NCBI GenBank assembly: GCA_021776635.1
Contig: JAJFFN010000035.1
Span: 1 to 64,000 of the forward strand
Direction of reading: 5' to 3'
DNA from: Robiginitomaculum sp.
GTDB taxonomy: Bacteria; Pseudomonadota; Alphaproteobacteria; Caulobacterales; Maricaulaceae
Length of the DNA: 64,000 bases
The stretch's first letter is position 1. Each line of letters begins with the position of its first letter. The notes under the pieces were generated by a model. It did not search any database. It was not told where the DNA came from and was given only the letters and a program-made list of their open reading frames with translations. A program made the translations under genes and the position numbers. This document shows, one piece after another, positions 17,994-26,910 of this stretch.

Positions 17994-19070
17994 ATGGAAA
18001 TATGGAGTAAACTATTTAGCAACAAACGTGTCCTGGTCACAGGACATACGGGGTTTACAGGCACATGGCTTAGCTTGTGGCTTAAGAAGTTGGGCGCTGA
18101 GGTGTATGGCCTTGCGCTTGACCCGATTTCGTCACCAAATCTCTATGATGCATCTCAGCTCGCAGACCATATTACGGCATCGCACATTGCAGACATTACC
18201 GACTACAACTCCGTTCATGCGGTTTTTGAAGAACATAAGCCGGAAATAGTCTTTCATTTAGCTGCTCAGCCTTTGGTGCGCAAATCTTACCGCGAGCCCT
18301 TGGAAACATATGCCACAAATGTCATGGGAACAGCTCATGTCCTGGAAGCCGCTCGCCATGTTGGCGGGGTAGATGCAGGCGTTTTTATTACGACCGACAA
18401 AGTCTATGAGAACAAGGAATGGATATGGCCGTATCGGGAAAATGAGCCTTTGGGAGGGAAAGACCCTTACAGCGCATCAAAATCGGCTGCAGAAATGGTT
18501 CTGAGCAGCTACGCAAAATCTTTCTTTCAAGAAGCAGGCAGCATGAGAATTGCTGTTGCGCGCGGCGGCAATATTATTGGCGGTGGTGATTGGTCGGAGG
18601 ACCGGCTGATTCCTGATTTTGTGCGGGCAATTACAAATGATTCCTCATTGCTTATCCGCAACCCGCGGTCAACCAGGCCTTGGCAGCATGTCCTTGCTTT
18701 GTGTCATGGCTATCTTTCGCTCGCACATTTGCTACTTGAAAACCCAGAAAAAGCGCAGGGCGCCTGGAATTTGGGGCCGCGCCCGGAAGATTCGATTCCA
18801 GTTGGGGATTTGTTAAAAAAAATAGGAAGTGTTTGGAAAGAACCTGTCTTGGAATATGTGCCCTCTGAACTTTTAGAATCTCAGCTTTTATCCATAGACA
18901 GCAGCAAAGCCAAAGCCTACTTAAAGTGGGAGCCGCCTTGGGATATTGATGATGTAATTAAGGCAACAGCAGATTGGTATAAACAATATTATGAAGGTTC
19001 AAAAACAGCCTTTGATTTAGTTGTTGAACAAATTATGAGCTACCAAGCGAATATAGGTATCTTCGAGTAG
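17994..19070 (+). CDS. rfbG: CDP-glucose 4,6-dehydratase
   Basis: An extended SDR of 358 residues. VTGHTGFTGTWLSLWL (15-30) binds NAD. HLAAQPLVRKSY and TTDKVYEN (the Thr-Asp-Lys catalytic motif distinctive of RfbG) are followed by YSASKSAAE (YxxxK) and RPWQHVL. The reaction converts CDP-D-glucose to CDP-4-keto-6-deoxyglucose, the second step of CDP-3,6-dideoxyhexose synthesis. Its partner genes rfbF and rfbH lie about 15 kb away on the other strand, so the pathway is split within the island. Confidence 0.9.
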   Translation: MEIWSKLFSNKRVLVTGHTGFTGTWLSLWLKKLGAEVYGLALDPISSPNLYDASQLADHITASHIADITDYNSVHAVFEEHKPEIVFHLAAQPLVRKSYREPLETYATNVMGTAHVLEAARHVGGVDAGVFITTDKVYENKEWIWPYRENEPLGGKDPYSASKSAAEMVLSSYAKSFFQEAGSMRIAVARGGNIIGGGDWSEDRLIPDFVRAITNDSSLLIRNPRSTRPWQHVLALCHGYLSLAHLLLENPEKAQGAWNLGPRPEDSIPVGDLLKKIGSVWKEPVLEYVPSELLESQLLSIDSSKAKAYLKWEPPWDIDDVIKATADWYKQYYEGSKTAFDLVVEQIMSYQANIGIFE

Positions 19071-19121
19071 GAAATACATGAATTTTCACGATACCAATAT
19101 TGGACGGTAAGGTACTATGTA

Positions 19122-21029
19122 ATGTGCGGCATAAGCGGTATTATTAGTAAAGTCCCCCTGCGTGAGCATGCGAACGATGTAACAGCTATGACAAGTGCTT
19201 TGGTGCACCGCGGGCCAGATCAATCCTATATGGGATCATCTCTTGATGGCAGAGCACATTTTGGCGTTCGTCGCTTGCGTATTGTTGATATGGATGGGTC
19301 CGATCAACCTATCACAACTAGCGACCGCGAACTTAAATTGATTTTCAACGGTGAAATTTACAATCACACTGAGATACGAAATTCATTAAAGAAACAAAAC
19401 ATCCATTGGCAGACCGAAGGTGATGGGGAAGTGTTGTTACATCTATACCGTCTTTATGGTCTTGATTTTGTTGATCATTTACGTGGCATGTTTGCTTTTG
19501 CGCTGTTTGACGAGAGCAAAAAACGTGTCATTGTTGGTCGTGACCGTATGGGGGAAAAACCACTTTATTTTACGCACCGAGATGGAGAAATTGCTTTTTC
19601 ATCTGAATTACACTCTTTATGTCATTGTAGCTTTGTCTCAAATAAAATTGATGAGGCGGCAATCAATTCTTACTTCCATTTTAACTATATACCAGAGCCT
19701 TTAACACCGTTACGGGATGTTAAAAAATTCCCGCCTGCACATATTTTGGTTATAGATTTGAACAACTGGACCAAGTCGCTCCACCGCTATTGGTCTATGC
19801 TGGACAACGACAGCCATGAAGGGGTAGGCGTTCCTGCGGACGCAGAAGCCGTTTCCAAAATCATCAGAACCAAAGCTCACGAATCTATTCAGATGTGTGT
19901 TCGTGCCGATACGCCCGTTGCTGTCTCTTTATCTGGTGGAATAGATTCCAGTGCCGTAGCTTCATTATGCAAACAATATAAACCTGATACGATGGCAATT
20001 TCAGTAGGCTTTAAACAGGATGCTAAAAGCAAACAAACTTTTGATGAAAGACACGAAGCTAAACAGTTGGCAAACCATCTAGGACTTACGTTTCACGATA
20101 TTGAAGTCGACAGTGTTGACATGCTGGAAAATTTTCAAAATCACGTTAGCGCTTGCGATGACCCTGTCGCGGATATTTCCGGTTATGCATATTCACAAGC
20201 CGCCCGCAAATCGAACGAAATAGGATGCCCTGTTTTGCTTTTCGGTCATGGAGGGGATGAACTTTTTATGGGCTATAACTGGCTTAAGCAAGGGGTTGAA
20301 GATGAGTTGTGCTATCAAAACAACCACCGTTCAGCCCACTTGCCGGGTGCCAACCAAACGCCGATAACTGGCTATGACGCTTTACTTGGCTATATGGAAA
20401 CCGGGAACAAGCCGCGTACTGTTCCAAGCCTTCAGCTTGCTCTGGATTTTGTAGACGCCGAAAAAAACTTACACGGCTTTACGTCCTCTACCTTCAAAGA
20501 AAATTTACGGAACCGTGGTTATGTGGCCGATCCATACTGGCCCACTTATTGCAGCAATGGCTCTGTCACAACACATGCCATTGTTTCGACTATAGCATTA
20601 GAAAATTATATGCGCTCCAATAATATTGTTCAGGCAGATCGTCTTTCTATGCGCCATTCTGTTGAATCCCGTCTACCATGGCTTGATCATGAATTTGTTG
20701 GCGCAATGTTCAAACTTATGAAACATTGGCCACAAACAAAGCCTTTTGACAAATCTATCTGGAGGTGCGCCATGTCATCCGATTTGCCGGAATTTGTATT
20801 AAGGCGCAAGAAAGCGCCGTTCCGGCCACCGGTGCGAGAATGGTTACACGGTATAAGCGATCGCTTTGGCGGCCACCTTATTAACGGAAAGCTACAAGAA
20901 TTCGAAATTTTGACGGAACAGGCCGTCAAAACTTTATCAACAAGAAAATCAGAAACAGCCGTTAGCATGCCTATGTTTTACCGCGCAATTGTACTGGAAT
21001 TATGGCTTAGATCCCTGCCTAGTAAATGA
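19122..21029 (+). CDS. asnB: Asparagine synthase-type amidotransferase (glutamine-hydrolysing)
   Basis: A 635-residue AsnB-class enzyme. Cys2 (MCGISGII) is the glutaminase nucleophile, RGPDQSYMG and FNGEIYNH belong to the N-terminal domain, and the PPi-loop VSLSGGIDSSAVASL (about 267-281) belongs to the synthetase domain. AsnB homologues inside polysaccharide clusters often amidate uronic acid residues or other carboxyl groups and do not make free asparagine; that role fits the neighbours but is inference. The preferred start puts Cys at position 2, which the mechanism requires. Confidence 0.88.
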   Translation: MCGISGIISKVPLREHANDVTAMTSALVHRGPDQSYMGSSLDGRAHFGVRRLRIVDMDGSDQPITTSDRELKLIFNGEIYNHTEIRNSLKKQNIHWQTEGDGEVLLHLYRLYGLDFVDHLRGMFAFALFDESKKRVIVGRDRMGEKPLYFTHRDGEIAFSSELHSLCHCSFVSNKIDEAAINSYFHFNYIPEPLTPLRDVKKFPPAHILVIDLNNWTKSLHRYWSMLDNDSHEGVGVPADAEAVSKIIRTKAHESIQMCVRADTPVAVSLSGGIDSSAVASLCKQYKPDTMAISVGFKQDAKSKQTFDERHEAKQLANHLGLTFHDIEVDSVDMLENFQNHVSACDDPVADISGYAYSQAARKSNEIGCPVLLFGHGGDELFMGYNWLKQGVEDELCYQNNHRSAHLPGANQTPITGYDALLGYMETGNKPRTVPSLQLALDFVDAEKNLHGFTSSTFKENLRNRGYVADPYWPTYCSNGSVTTHAIVSTIALENYMRSNNIVQADRLSMRHSVESRLPWLDHEFVGAMFKLMKHWPQTKPFDKSIWRCAMSSDLPEFVLRRKKAPFRPPVREWLHGISDRFGGHLINGKLQEFEILTEQAVKTLSTRKSETAVSMPMFYRAIVLELWLRSLPSK

Positions 21030-21131
21030 TGGTGTCACAGCTTGCTTTTATGCTTACTCCCCATTTGACCAAAAGGGCATGTATGGCGATATCTATATGT
21101 GTTGTACTTTAGCTCAATCTTGTAAAAATAT

Positions 21132-22209
21132 TCAAGGTGCATTCTTTGCTTTCAGTTTTTTGGAAAAAAACCGTCCTGCTTTCATGGACGGAACCTCAAA
21201 TATGTAATAACCTAGTACGCTCATAAATAAACAAATAAGAAAAAATATAATGAAATAAGTACTGGTAATTTGCTCTCTAGTGGTAAAGGAAAAAAACTTG
21301 TAAAATCCAAAATCATTAAGAGCGTTCCTAACTGGAATTATTAGCCTATGATCCAATACAATTCCGTGTACAAGATACATGGTGAAGGAAATTTTCCCAA
21401 AGAAGCTAAAAACAGGGATGCTCCAACCGTTGCCGTTATGTGAAAGAACAATAATTACTGCAGTTAATAACGCAGTTAGCGACCTAACGAATTGGTCAAA
21501 CCCGTGAGCTTTAAATGGTAACATGAAAAGAATAATTAATAATATGATGGCAAATGAAATAGCAAAATTTAATCTAACTTGACAAACTTGTTCTGTTCTG
21601 TTCTGTTCTGTTCTGTTCTGCTCTGCTCTGTTCTGTTCTAAAGTTTACCACATAAAATGCTAAAACACCGTATAAAAAACAATCAAAATATAGATATGTG
21701 TATTTGAACCAAGATTGATAAATAAAATCCAAACGAATTACAAAAACAAAGTACCATGATACAACTATAGCAAAAAATATGGTTAAATTTTGATAACTTC
21801 CTTTGTGTTTGAGTAAATTTATCAGAAAAATTATTTAAGGTGCCAATAAGTAAAACCCAACCTCAGCAAATAAAGACCAAAGCACCGCATATGTGTAACC
21901 TAGTTGTGGATTGTACTCTATCAACAGAAAGGACTTAATAATTGTTGTGTAGCTAGCCTCGGCATTAAAGAGAAAAAAGTACACGTGTGCAATAGCCACG
22001 AGTGGAATAAAAATCCGGAGCAAACGCTTTATATAAAATGAAATAGTGTTCAAATGCTGTAATGAATTTGCGATTAAAAAGCCACTAATAGCAAAAAAAA
22101 CATAAACTCCCAGATAACCACCCGGGAGAGCAGGGCTGAAATAGTGATGAATTAAAACACCGATAATTGCTAGAAACCTAAGGTTGTCTAAATAGGCATA
22201 TCTGGTCAT
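21132..22209 (-). pseudogene. Disrupted acyltransferase 3 (OafA-like) containing a pentanucleotide repeat
   Basis: The N-terminal part (22209 to 21838) begins with a typical acyltransferase-3 start, YLDNLRFLAIIGVLIHHYF with the catalytic His, and GVYVFFAISGFLI. The same frame continues with hydrophobic membrane segments after a single TAA at 21837-21835, down to the repeat at 21639-21591. The C-terminal part (21524 to 21132, SFFGKISFTMYLVHGIVLD) is in a different frame. Codon phase shows the two parts are offset by +1 across the repeat, so gain of one 5-bp unit or loss of two would rejoin them. The gene is thus off for two reasons: the TAA and the repeat length. Intact, it would be a multi-pass inner-membrane O-acetyltransferase decorating the surface polysaccharide. 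Confidence 0.82.
21591..21639 (+). repeat. Pentanucleotide tandem repeat (TTCTG/CTCTG), nine full units plus four bases
   Basis: Six TTCTG, two CTCTG, one TTCTG and a partial TTCT unit. On the coding (minus) strand it is a CAGAA repeat that encodes a repeating R-T-E-Q-N type pentapeptide. Because the unit is not a multiple of three, slipped-strand mispairing would switch the reading frame of the surrounding acyltransferase. The two variant units would damp slippage across the whole tract, but a pure run of six remains. Confidence 0.95.
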
Positions 22210-22793
22210 GTGATTCCCAAACTGGAAAGTTGTACTTTGCCGTCGTTTATATAGTTAACTGTTTTCATAAACTCACCTATTAACACATGCGCGCATTTGG
22301 TTACGTTGCTTTTATAAGTTTACTATAATAATTGCAACAGCTTAGATGTATAGGTTCATGTGTTTTGAGACTCATCCACCATTTGGGTATTTTTGATATA
22401 GGCCATTGGGGTTAGTCCATCAAGTGCATAGAGTGGGCGGTATGTGTTGTATTTTCCAACGGGTTTTCTACTCTGACTATCCGAAAGCTAGGTTTGGCAG
22501 TTTGTAATTACACACCGCCAAACGCCCTCATAGCTAAAATACACCCAACCTGAGTAAGATCAAGAAGTGGCTTGTTTTGCTTACGTGCAGTTGATTTCCA
22601 ATCTTTTGAAAGAAGCGTTTATGCAGACATCCTCGTATCTATGCAGCGTGAACTGAGAAAATTAAAGCCTTTGGTCTATATCAAAAAACACCTTGAGCGT
22701 GTGTGAGCTGTAAAAATGCCCATATTTCATTAATATGCTTGATTTGTGAATGTACGTTTGTATATACATCTTGTATTACATATAGGGCAAACA
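22210..22793. other. Intergenic scar with gene debris
   Basis: About 580 bp without an intact gene. It holds the IS3-type transposase tail (see 22356-22490) and, at 22554-22706 on the plus strand, an open frame of 50 codons ending in TGA with no convincing start, whose sequence (VYADILVSMQRELRKLKPL within it) looks like the tail of a decayed gene that I do not recognise. This suggests past insertion and deletion beside the broken acyltransferase. Confidence 0.5.
22356..22490 (-). mobile_element. IS3-family transposase C-terminal remnant
   Basis: The minus-strand frame ending at the TGA at 22358-22356 reads KYNTYRPLYALDGLTPMAY then IK, closely matching the C-terminal signature of IS3-group OrfB integrases (YNxxRPHxALxGLTPxEY). 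The His normally present after RP is Leu here. Only about 45 codons remain; no DDE triad, OrfA or terminal repeats are visible. This is a dead relic. Confidence 0.7.
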
Positions 22794-23123
22794 ATGAGAT
22801 TATCAAAATTTTTATCAGGCAGCTCAAATACAGAGGAATATATAGACATGTCACATCCATCATTTAGTTTCGAAGTTGAAGCAGGTAAACAGCACCATGT
22901 TGTTGCGAATTCTGACAGCAGCGAAAATATTATCGTTCAAGTAGTCAATTCAGACGCCTCTGTGATGCGCGTATTGCTTTATACCGACCCTTCAGGCGCA
23001 CAAAAGCCGGAGACGATTGCAGTTCGCCCAAATTGTGGCGGAATTTATTCTGCTTCTCGCATTGTTGTCCGTGCAGTTGAAGATAAAGTGCGCGGCAGCG
23101 TTACATACCTTGGGGTTGCCTAA
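22794..23123 (+). CDS. Uncharacterised small protein
   Basis: 109 residues from the ATG at 22794, chosen because AGGGCAAAC lies directly upstream as RBS; the longer frame from 22746 has no RBS. No signal peptide or membrane span. The sequence is rich in beta-branched residues (ENIIVQVVNSDASVMRVLLY) with a single Cys and looks like a small beta-sandwich. I do not recognise the family. It is 50 bp upstream of a predicted lipoprotein and a glycosyltransferase in the same direction. Confidence 0.55.
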   Translation: MRLSKFLSGSSNTEEYIDMSHPSFSFEVEAGKQHHVVANSDSSENIIVQVVNSDASVMRVLLYTDPSGAQKPETIAVRPNCGGIYSASRIVVRAVEDKVRGSVTYLGVA

Positions 23124-23173
23124 GGCTTTGCTCTTTAATGGCATTGTTATTTAATTATAAAATAGTAGATATT

Positions 23174-23839
23174 ATGCAAAATATTAAAGTTAATAAGGCT
23201 CTTGGTATACTCTTCACCGCGTCGTTTTTATTTGCCGGTGGATGTGGTCAAAATGATGCAAGTTTTGGCGGCGATGCTTCAAATAATGAGGTCATGATTG
23301 CTCCTAATGACGCTGTGGCCAAAAGCGTAGAAACAACAAGCAAAAGCGACGTTATCTCTTTTAGTGTCATGGATGTAAATACCAATTGGACTTCAGGTCG
23401 TGAAGGGCTGGATGGGGACGAATTGCCGCCCGTTAGCGCAGTTGTTATAGAAACGGACAAGGGTGCTGCTTTGTTGTTTGATGGACAACGGGATATGTAC
23501 TCTAGGCGTCTTTTCAAACTTGATGGCAAGCGCACAATTAAAGCCAACATTACCTTTAAGCAATTAACCGGCGAACAAGAAACCGTGCGTACGCATTTTG
23601 GCGCTTTCGGCTATGATGCTAGTGGTGAAACAGCTGCTTTAAAAATCAAAACCCTTGAAGGTGAACCAAATGTTTGGGAGGCTGTATCTGGAGAATGGGC
23701 AGAAATGAATGCAGTGGTTGAGATATCTTCTGATGTTGCCGTATGGTTTCGCCCAATGTTGCGTGCTAATATGGGAACATCTGCTGGGGCAGGAGAAGCA
23801 ACAGCTGTTTTCAAAGACGTTAAAGTTCAGGTTGAATAA
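23174..23839 (+). CDS. Predicted lipoprotein of unknown function
   Basis: 221 residues from the ATG at 23174. The N-terminus has a positively charged n-region and a hydrophobic core ending LFAGGC, a lipobox-like site with Cys24 for lipidation, followed by a Ser/Asp-rich linker. The rest is soluble and beta-rich (RRLFKLDGKRTIKANITFK), with alternating short strands resembling a jelly-roll or carbohydrate-binding fold; this is impression only. An upstream start at 23138 would bury the signal sequence, so I reject it. It ends 9 nt before the next glycosyltransferase gene, suggesting coexpression. Confidence 0.6.
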   Translation: MQNIKVNKALGILFTASFLFAGGCGQNDASFGGDASNNEVMIAPNDAVAKSVETTSKSDVISFSVMDVNTNWTSGREGLDGDELPPVSAVVIETDKGAALLFDGQRDMYSRRLFKLDGKRTIKANITFKQLTGEQETVRTHFGAFGYDASGETAALKIKTLEGEPNVWEAVSGEWAEMNAVVEISSDVAVWFRPMLRANMGTSAGAGEATAVFKDVKVQVE

Positions 23840-23848
23840 TTAAGTCTC

Positions 23849-25333
23849 GTGAAGTGTTTGTTGGGAAAGGTTTTTGTTGTCATTCCTGTTTTTAACAGGA
23901 AAGAAAGAACAGAGAGTTGCGTCAAACTTTTACAAAAACAAACCTATGCCGATTACGATGATGTAGAAATTATTGTTTGTGACGGCGGTTCAACAGATGG
24001 CACGGTCGAACTTTTGCGGTCGAACTACCCCTCCATAACAGTCCTTGTTCCAAAAACGGAAAAATGGTGGGGCGGGTCGACAAAAATGGGCGTTGATTAT
24101 GTTCTTAGGCATGCCAAAAGCAACGACTTTTTAATCATAATGAATGACGATACTGTCTTTGAAGTTGACTATATTACAAAACTGGTTGCCGCCAGTCGTA
24201 AATATACAGCGGCAATTTGCGGCATTGTAGTTAGAGAAGACGACCCTTCGTGGATTATGGACGCGGGCGTTGCAATCAACTGGGAAAAACTATCATTTAT
24301 TGCCAAGGACAAAACGCTTTCACCGCCCTCAGGAGTTGATTTAGACTGCGCGGTTCTACCAGGACGAGGAACAATTTTTCCTATGTGGGCCGTCATAGCG
24401 GCTGGGTCAATCGATGAGGACAACTTTCCCCATTATCTTTCAGATTATGAATTTTCCTATCGGGTCAAGGTAAAGTCTGGCATTCGCTTGGCTGTCCTGT
24501 ACACAGCCAAAATATTGACCGAGTATGTTCCACAAAACGAAGGGGTTGTTGTTGAGGAAGAAATGCCTGGCGCATTTGCAGAGTTTATGCGCCGACTTAA
24601 AAAACGGTTTTCAAAACGCACAAAACAAAATTTGCCATCAAGTCTCGCCTTCATTGGAAAACACGCTCCAAAGACGGTTAAGCGACGGGTTACGAAAAAA
24701 ATATTGCGGGATAATGTGGCCTACATCTTTCATCCGCTAGCGCGTGGTGCGCGTTCAAATCCTATCATAAGGCCATTTATCCTGCCTTTTAATTATCTCT
24801 TTATAGCTCTACCTAAAAAAATTGGCAGCGTTATGGTGGGGCCCTATATTGTGCCAAGGTCAGATTTACACAAATTTGACTTAGATGCATTGCCGCTACA
24901 TCAACATAACATTTTAGCAAAGAGCCGTTTTGAAAATTATTTCTTAGTCAAGCGTAAGCGAGAATATATTGTGTCCCGCTATCCCAGTGCACTTCCTATG
25001 TATGATCATGGATCAAAACTCCTTGTCAAAATAGGTCGGGTTTTGCATTCACGCGGACTAAGCCGACCCTTTGAACTTTTGTATAGATATGCATTGGGTC
25101 CTTATTTAATAACCCAAAAGGAAGCGACAAATCTGGGGCTCGACTTTCTTAAACTCAGGCAGCACAATATTTTAGCAAAAACCGTCTATCCTGATATGTT
25201 TTCCTTTGGTCAGCCTTTACATTATATAAGAGCGCATTACCCAGAAGCTGAAGAAGCTTATCGATATGCCAAAAAACTTAACGTAAAATGGCCGCGGGTG
25301 CTCACTAATAAATTTAACAAAAAACCGTCTTGA
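23849..25333 (+). CDS. Family 2 glycosyltransferase with a duplicated C-terminal module
   Basis: 494 residues. The N-terminal 240 residues are a rhamnosyltransferase-like GT2 domain: VFVVIPVFNRKERTESCVKL, VCDGGSTDGT, and the metal-binding MNDDT (about 100). The remaining 250 residues are not part of the catalytic domain and contain two related segments: about 328-390 (GPYIV...LPLHQHNILAK...YIVSRYPSA) and about 418-480 (GPYLI...LKLRQHNILAK...YIRAHYPEA). The start is given as GTG with no clear RBS; nearby TTG codons are alternatives. The repeated tail may bind membrane, partner proteins or glycan. Confidence 0.78.
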   Translation: MKCLLGKVFVVIPVFNRKERTESCVKLLQKQTYADYDDVEIIVCDGGSTDGTVELLRSNYPSITVLVPKTEKWWGGSTKMGVDYVLRHAKSNDFLIIMNDDTVFEVDYITKLVAASRKYTAAICGIVVREDDPSWIMDAGVAINWEKLSFIAKDKTLSPPSGVDLDCAVLPGRGTIFPMWAVIAAGSIDEDNFPHYLSDYEFSYRVKVKSGIRLAVLYTAKILTEYVPQNEGVVVEEEMPGAFAEFMRRLKKRFSKRTKQNLPSSLAFIGKHAPKTVKRRVTKKILRDNVAYIFHPLARGARSNPIIRPFILPFNYLFIALPKKIGSVMVGPYIVPRSDLHKFDLDALPLHQHNILAKSRFENYFLVKRKREYIVSRYPSALPMYDHGSKLLVKIGRVLHSRGLSRPFELLYRYALGPYLITQKEATNLGLDFLKLRQHNILAKTVYPDMFSFGQPLHYIRAHYPEAEEAYRYAKKLNVKWPRVLTNKFNKKPS

Positions 25334-25459
25334 TTTTTGATCTTTTAGTCTGTGCGCCTTGTTCTGGTCTTTTGTTGAAAAAAGTATATACTCAATACGC
25401 TCGTAAATAAAGTATGGTTGTAGTTTTTTGGGCTGTACCGCAGAAATTTGCATCAAGAC

Positions 25460-26500
25460 CTATTTCAAAAGCTCAATAGAAACGAGGTTTTGGTTTTGTC
25501 TGGATGATAGAAATGTGATGTCTATCATCACGCCTAGCTTGACAGGAACAGGCAGCAAAAGCAAAAGCTGTTTGTTTTGAGTTGTTGGCTTTATTTTAAA
25601 TTCAATTTTTTCACAAGAAACTGAAACAGCATGAGGAACCATGTCCATCTCTTCATGAAAGCAGAGCAAAACAGACTGTATGCCACTTTCATCAAAGTGC
25701 CATAGCCTGTAGCGCCCATCGATGGATGGATAATAAGTTTTAGAAGCTTTAAAGGGTATGAACCAATAGTTAAACAGTGTTTGCTTAGTAAAAGCCAACA
25801 CTGTCTTTATCCCTCGCAAAAACCCTATATAGCGTGCAGGAATTCTGTATATTTCAGATAATCTACCTAGAGATATCTGTGCGGTTTTGGTGTTTCTGCT
25901 AAACAATACCATTGATAATAAATGGGGGTCATAAAAAAATCCGTTTGGATATTTAGCGTACAAACGTGCCCATAAATCCCAATCCATAGTGTAATTTAAT
26001 TCTGGCCTTACACCACCAATAGAAACTACAGCAGACCGGCGAACCAAACAAGACGGTTGAGATATCACGCATGAATAAAATATTCTTTCCAGTTCTTGCG
26101 GGTTGACCGCTGGGTGTTTACCTCTGTACCTACCTGAAAGATCGACAACACCACTCGGTCCAAAAACGGCTTGAATGTTTTTATTGTCATGAAATATATC
26201 AAGGGCATTTGTCAGAGCTTCCGGGGCAAAATAATCATCGTCATTGAGCCACGTCAAAATGTCTGCATCCAAATGGCTCCAACCTTTCTTGATGGCGGCT
26301 GCTTGGCCGTTATCCGGCCCGTGGTGTAGAAAACTGACTATGTGCTCATAATCCTGGATTACTTTAACCGTCCGCAGATCATTTGAAGCGTCAAATATGG
26401 CCAACTTTATATCAACAGTTTGACAGGCGATAGAGTCTAAACAACGCTTTAAAGTCGGAGAATATCTGCCAATAGGTACAACTATTCCTACAGTTGCCAT
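25460..26500 (-). CDS. Family 2 glycosyltransferase
   Basis: 346 residues with a GT-A core: VGIVVPIGRYSPTLKRCLDSI, NGQAAAIKKGW, and the DXD-type motif TWLNDDDYFAPEAL (about 83-96), then a conserved catalytic-loop segment ELNYTMDWDLWARL. This is the GT2 pattern of enzymes adding sugars to O-antigen or capsule. The last about 100 residues form a beta-rich extension ending near the stop. It is transcribed away from the ABC transporter genes and toward the preceding glycosyltransferase. Confidence 0.83.
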   Translation of the reverse strand: MATVGIVVPIGRYSPTLKRCLDSIACQTVDIKLAIFDASNDLRTVKVIQDYEHIVSFLHHGPDNGQAAAIKKGWSHLDADILTWLNDDDYFAPEALTNALDIFHDNKNIQAVFGPSGVVDLSGRYRGKHPAVNPQELERIFYSCVISQPSCLVRRSAVVSIGGVRPELNYTMDWDLWARLYAKYPNGFFYDPHLLSMVLFSRNTKTAQISLGRLSEIYRIPARYIGFLRGIKTVLAFTKQTLFNYWFIPFKASKTYYPSIDGRYRLWHFDESGIQSVLLCFHEEMDMVPHAVSVSCEKIEFKIKPTTQNKQLLLLLPVPVKLGVMIDITFLSSRQNQNLVSIELLK

Positions 26501-26910
26501 TTTATATATTCCTCTTGTGTTGTTTTATGTGTGCATTACTTCAGTAAATGGCCCAAAGGCTTGTGGGCAATTACAAACGGCAAGTTTATTCCTAACATAT
26601 TACTAGATTGAAACCTTTAGGCATTGCAAGACCTTAGGTGCCCAATTTTTGGCTTCTGTTGGTAATACAGAAAAGCTCAACATTGCGCTTTATCACTCCT
26701 CATGGTCACAAAATTCTATCAATACTCGTATACGCTAAGGTTAATGGTCGGTCATAACATAAAATCCAGATGAGACTTCCAGAGCTAGGGTCATCTTTTG
26801 TAGGAAGCTTAAAGGAATTTCCATTTGACTTGCAGGTGTTGAAATGAGGTGTTAGGAACGCGCTACAAATTAGGGCAAATTTACTTTAACGTTAATGGAT
26901 AAATGTAAAA
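26501..26910. other. Divergent intergenic region upstream of the ABC exporter
   Basis: 410 bp with no gene that I can support. A TTGACT at 26824-26829 is a possible -35 for the exporter operon, but no good -10 follows at the right distance. No repeat or RNA structure stands out. Confidence 0.4.

Noticed and set aside
22554-22706. 50-codon open frame on the plus strand as a gene
   Set aside because: No convincing start codon with RBS and no recognised family; treated as possible debris.
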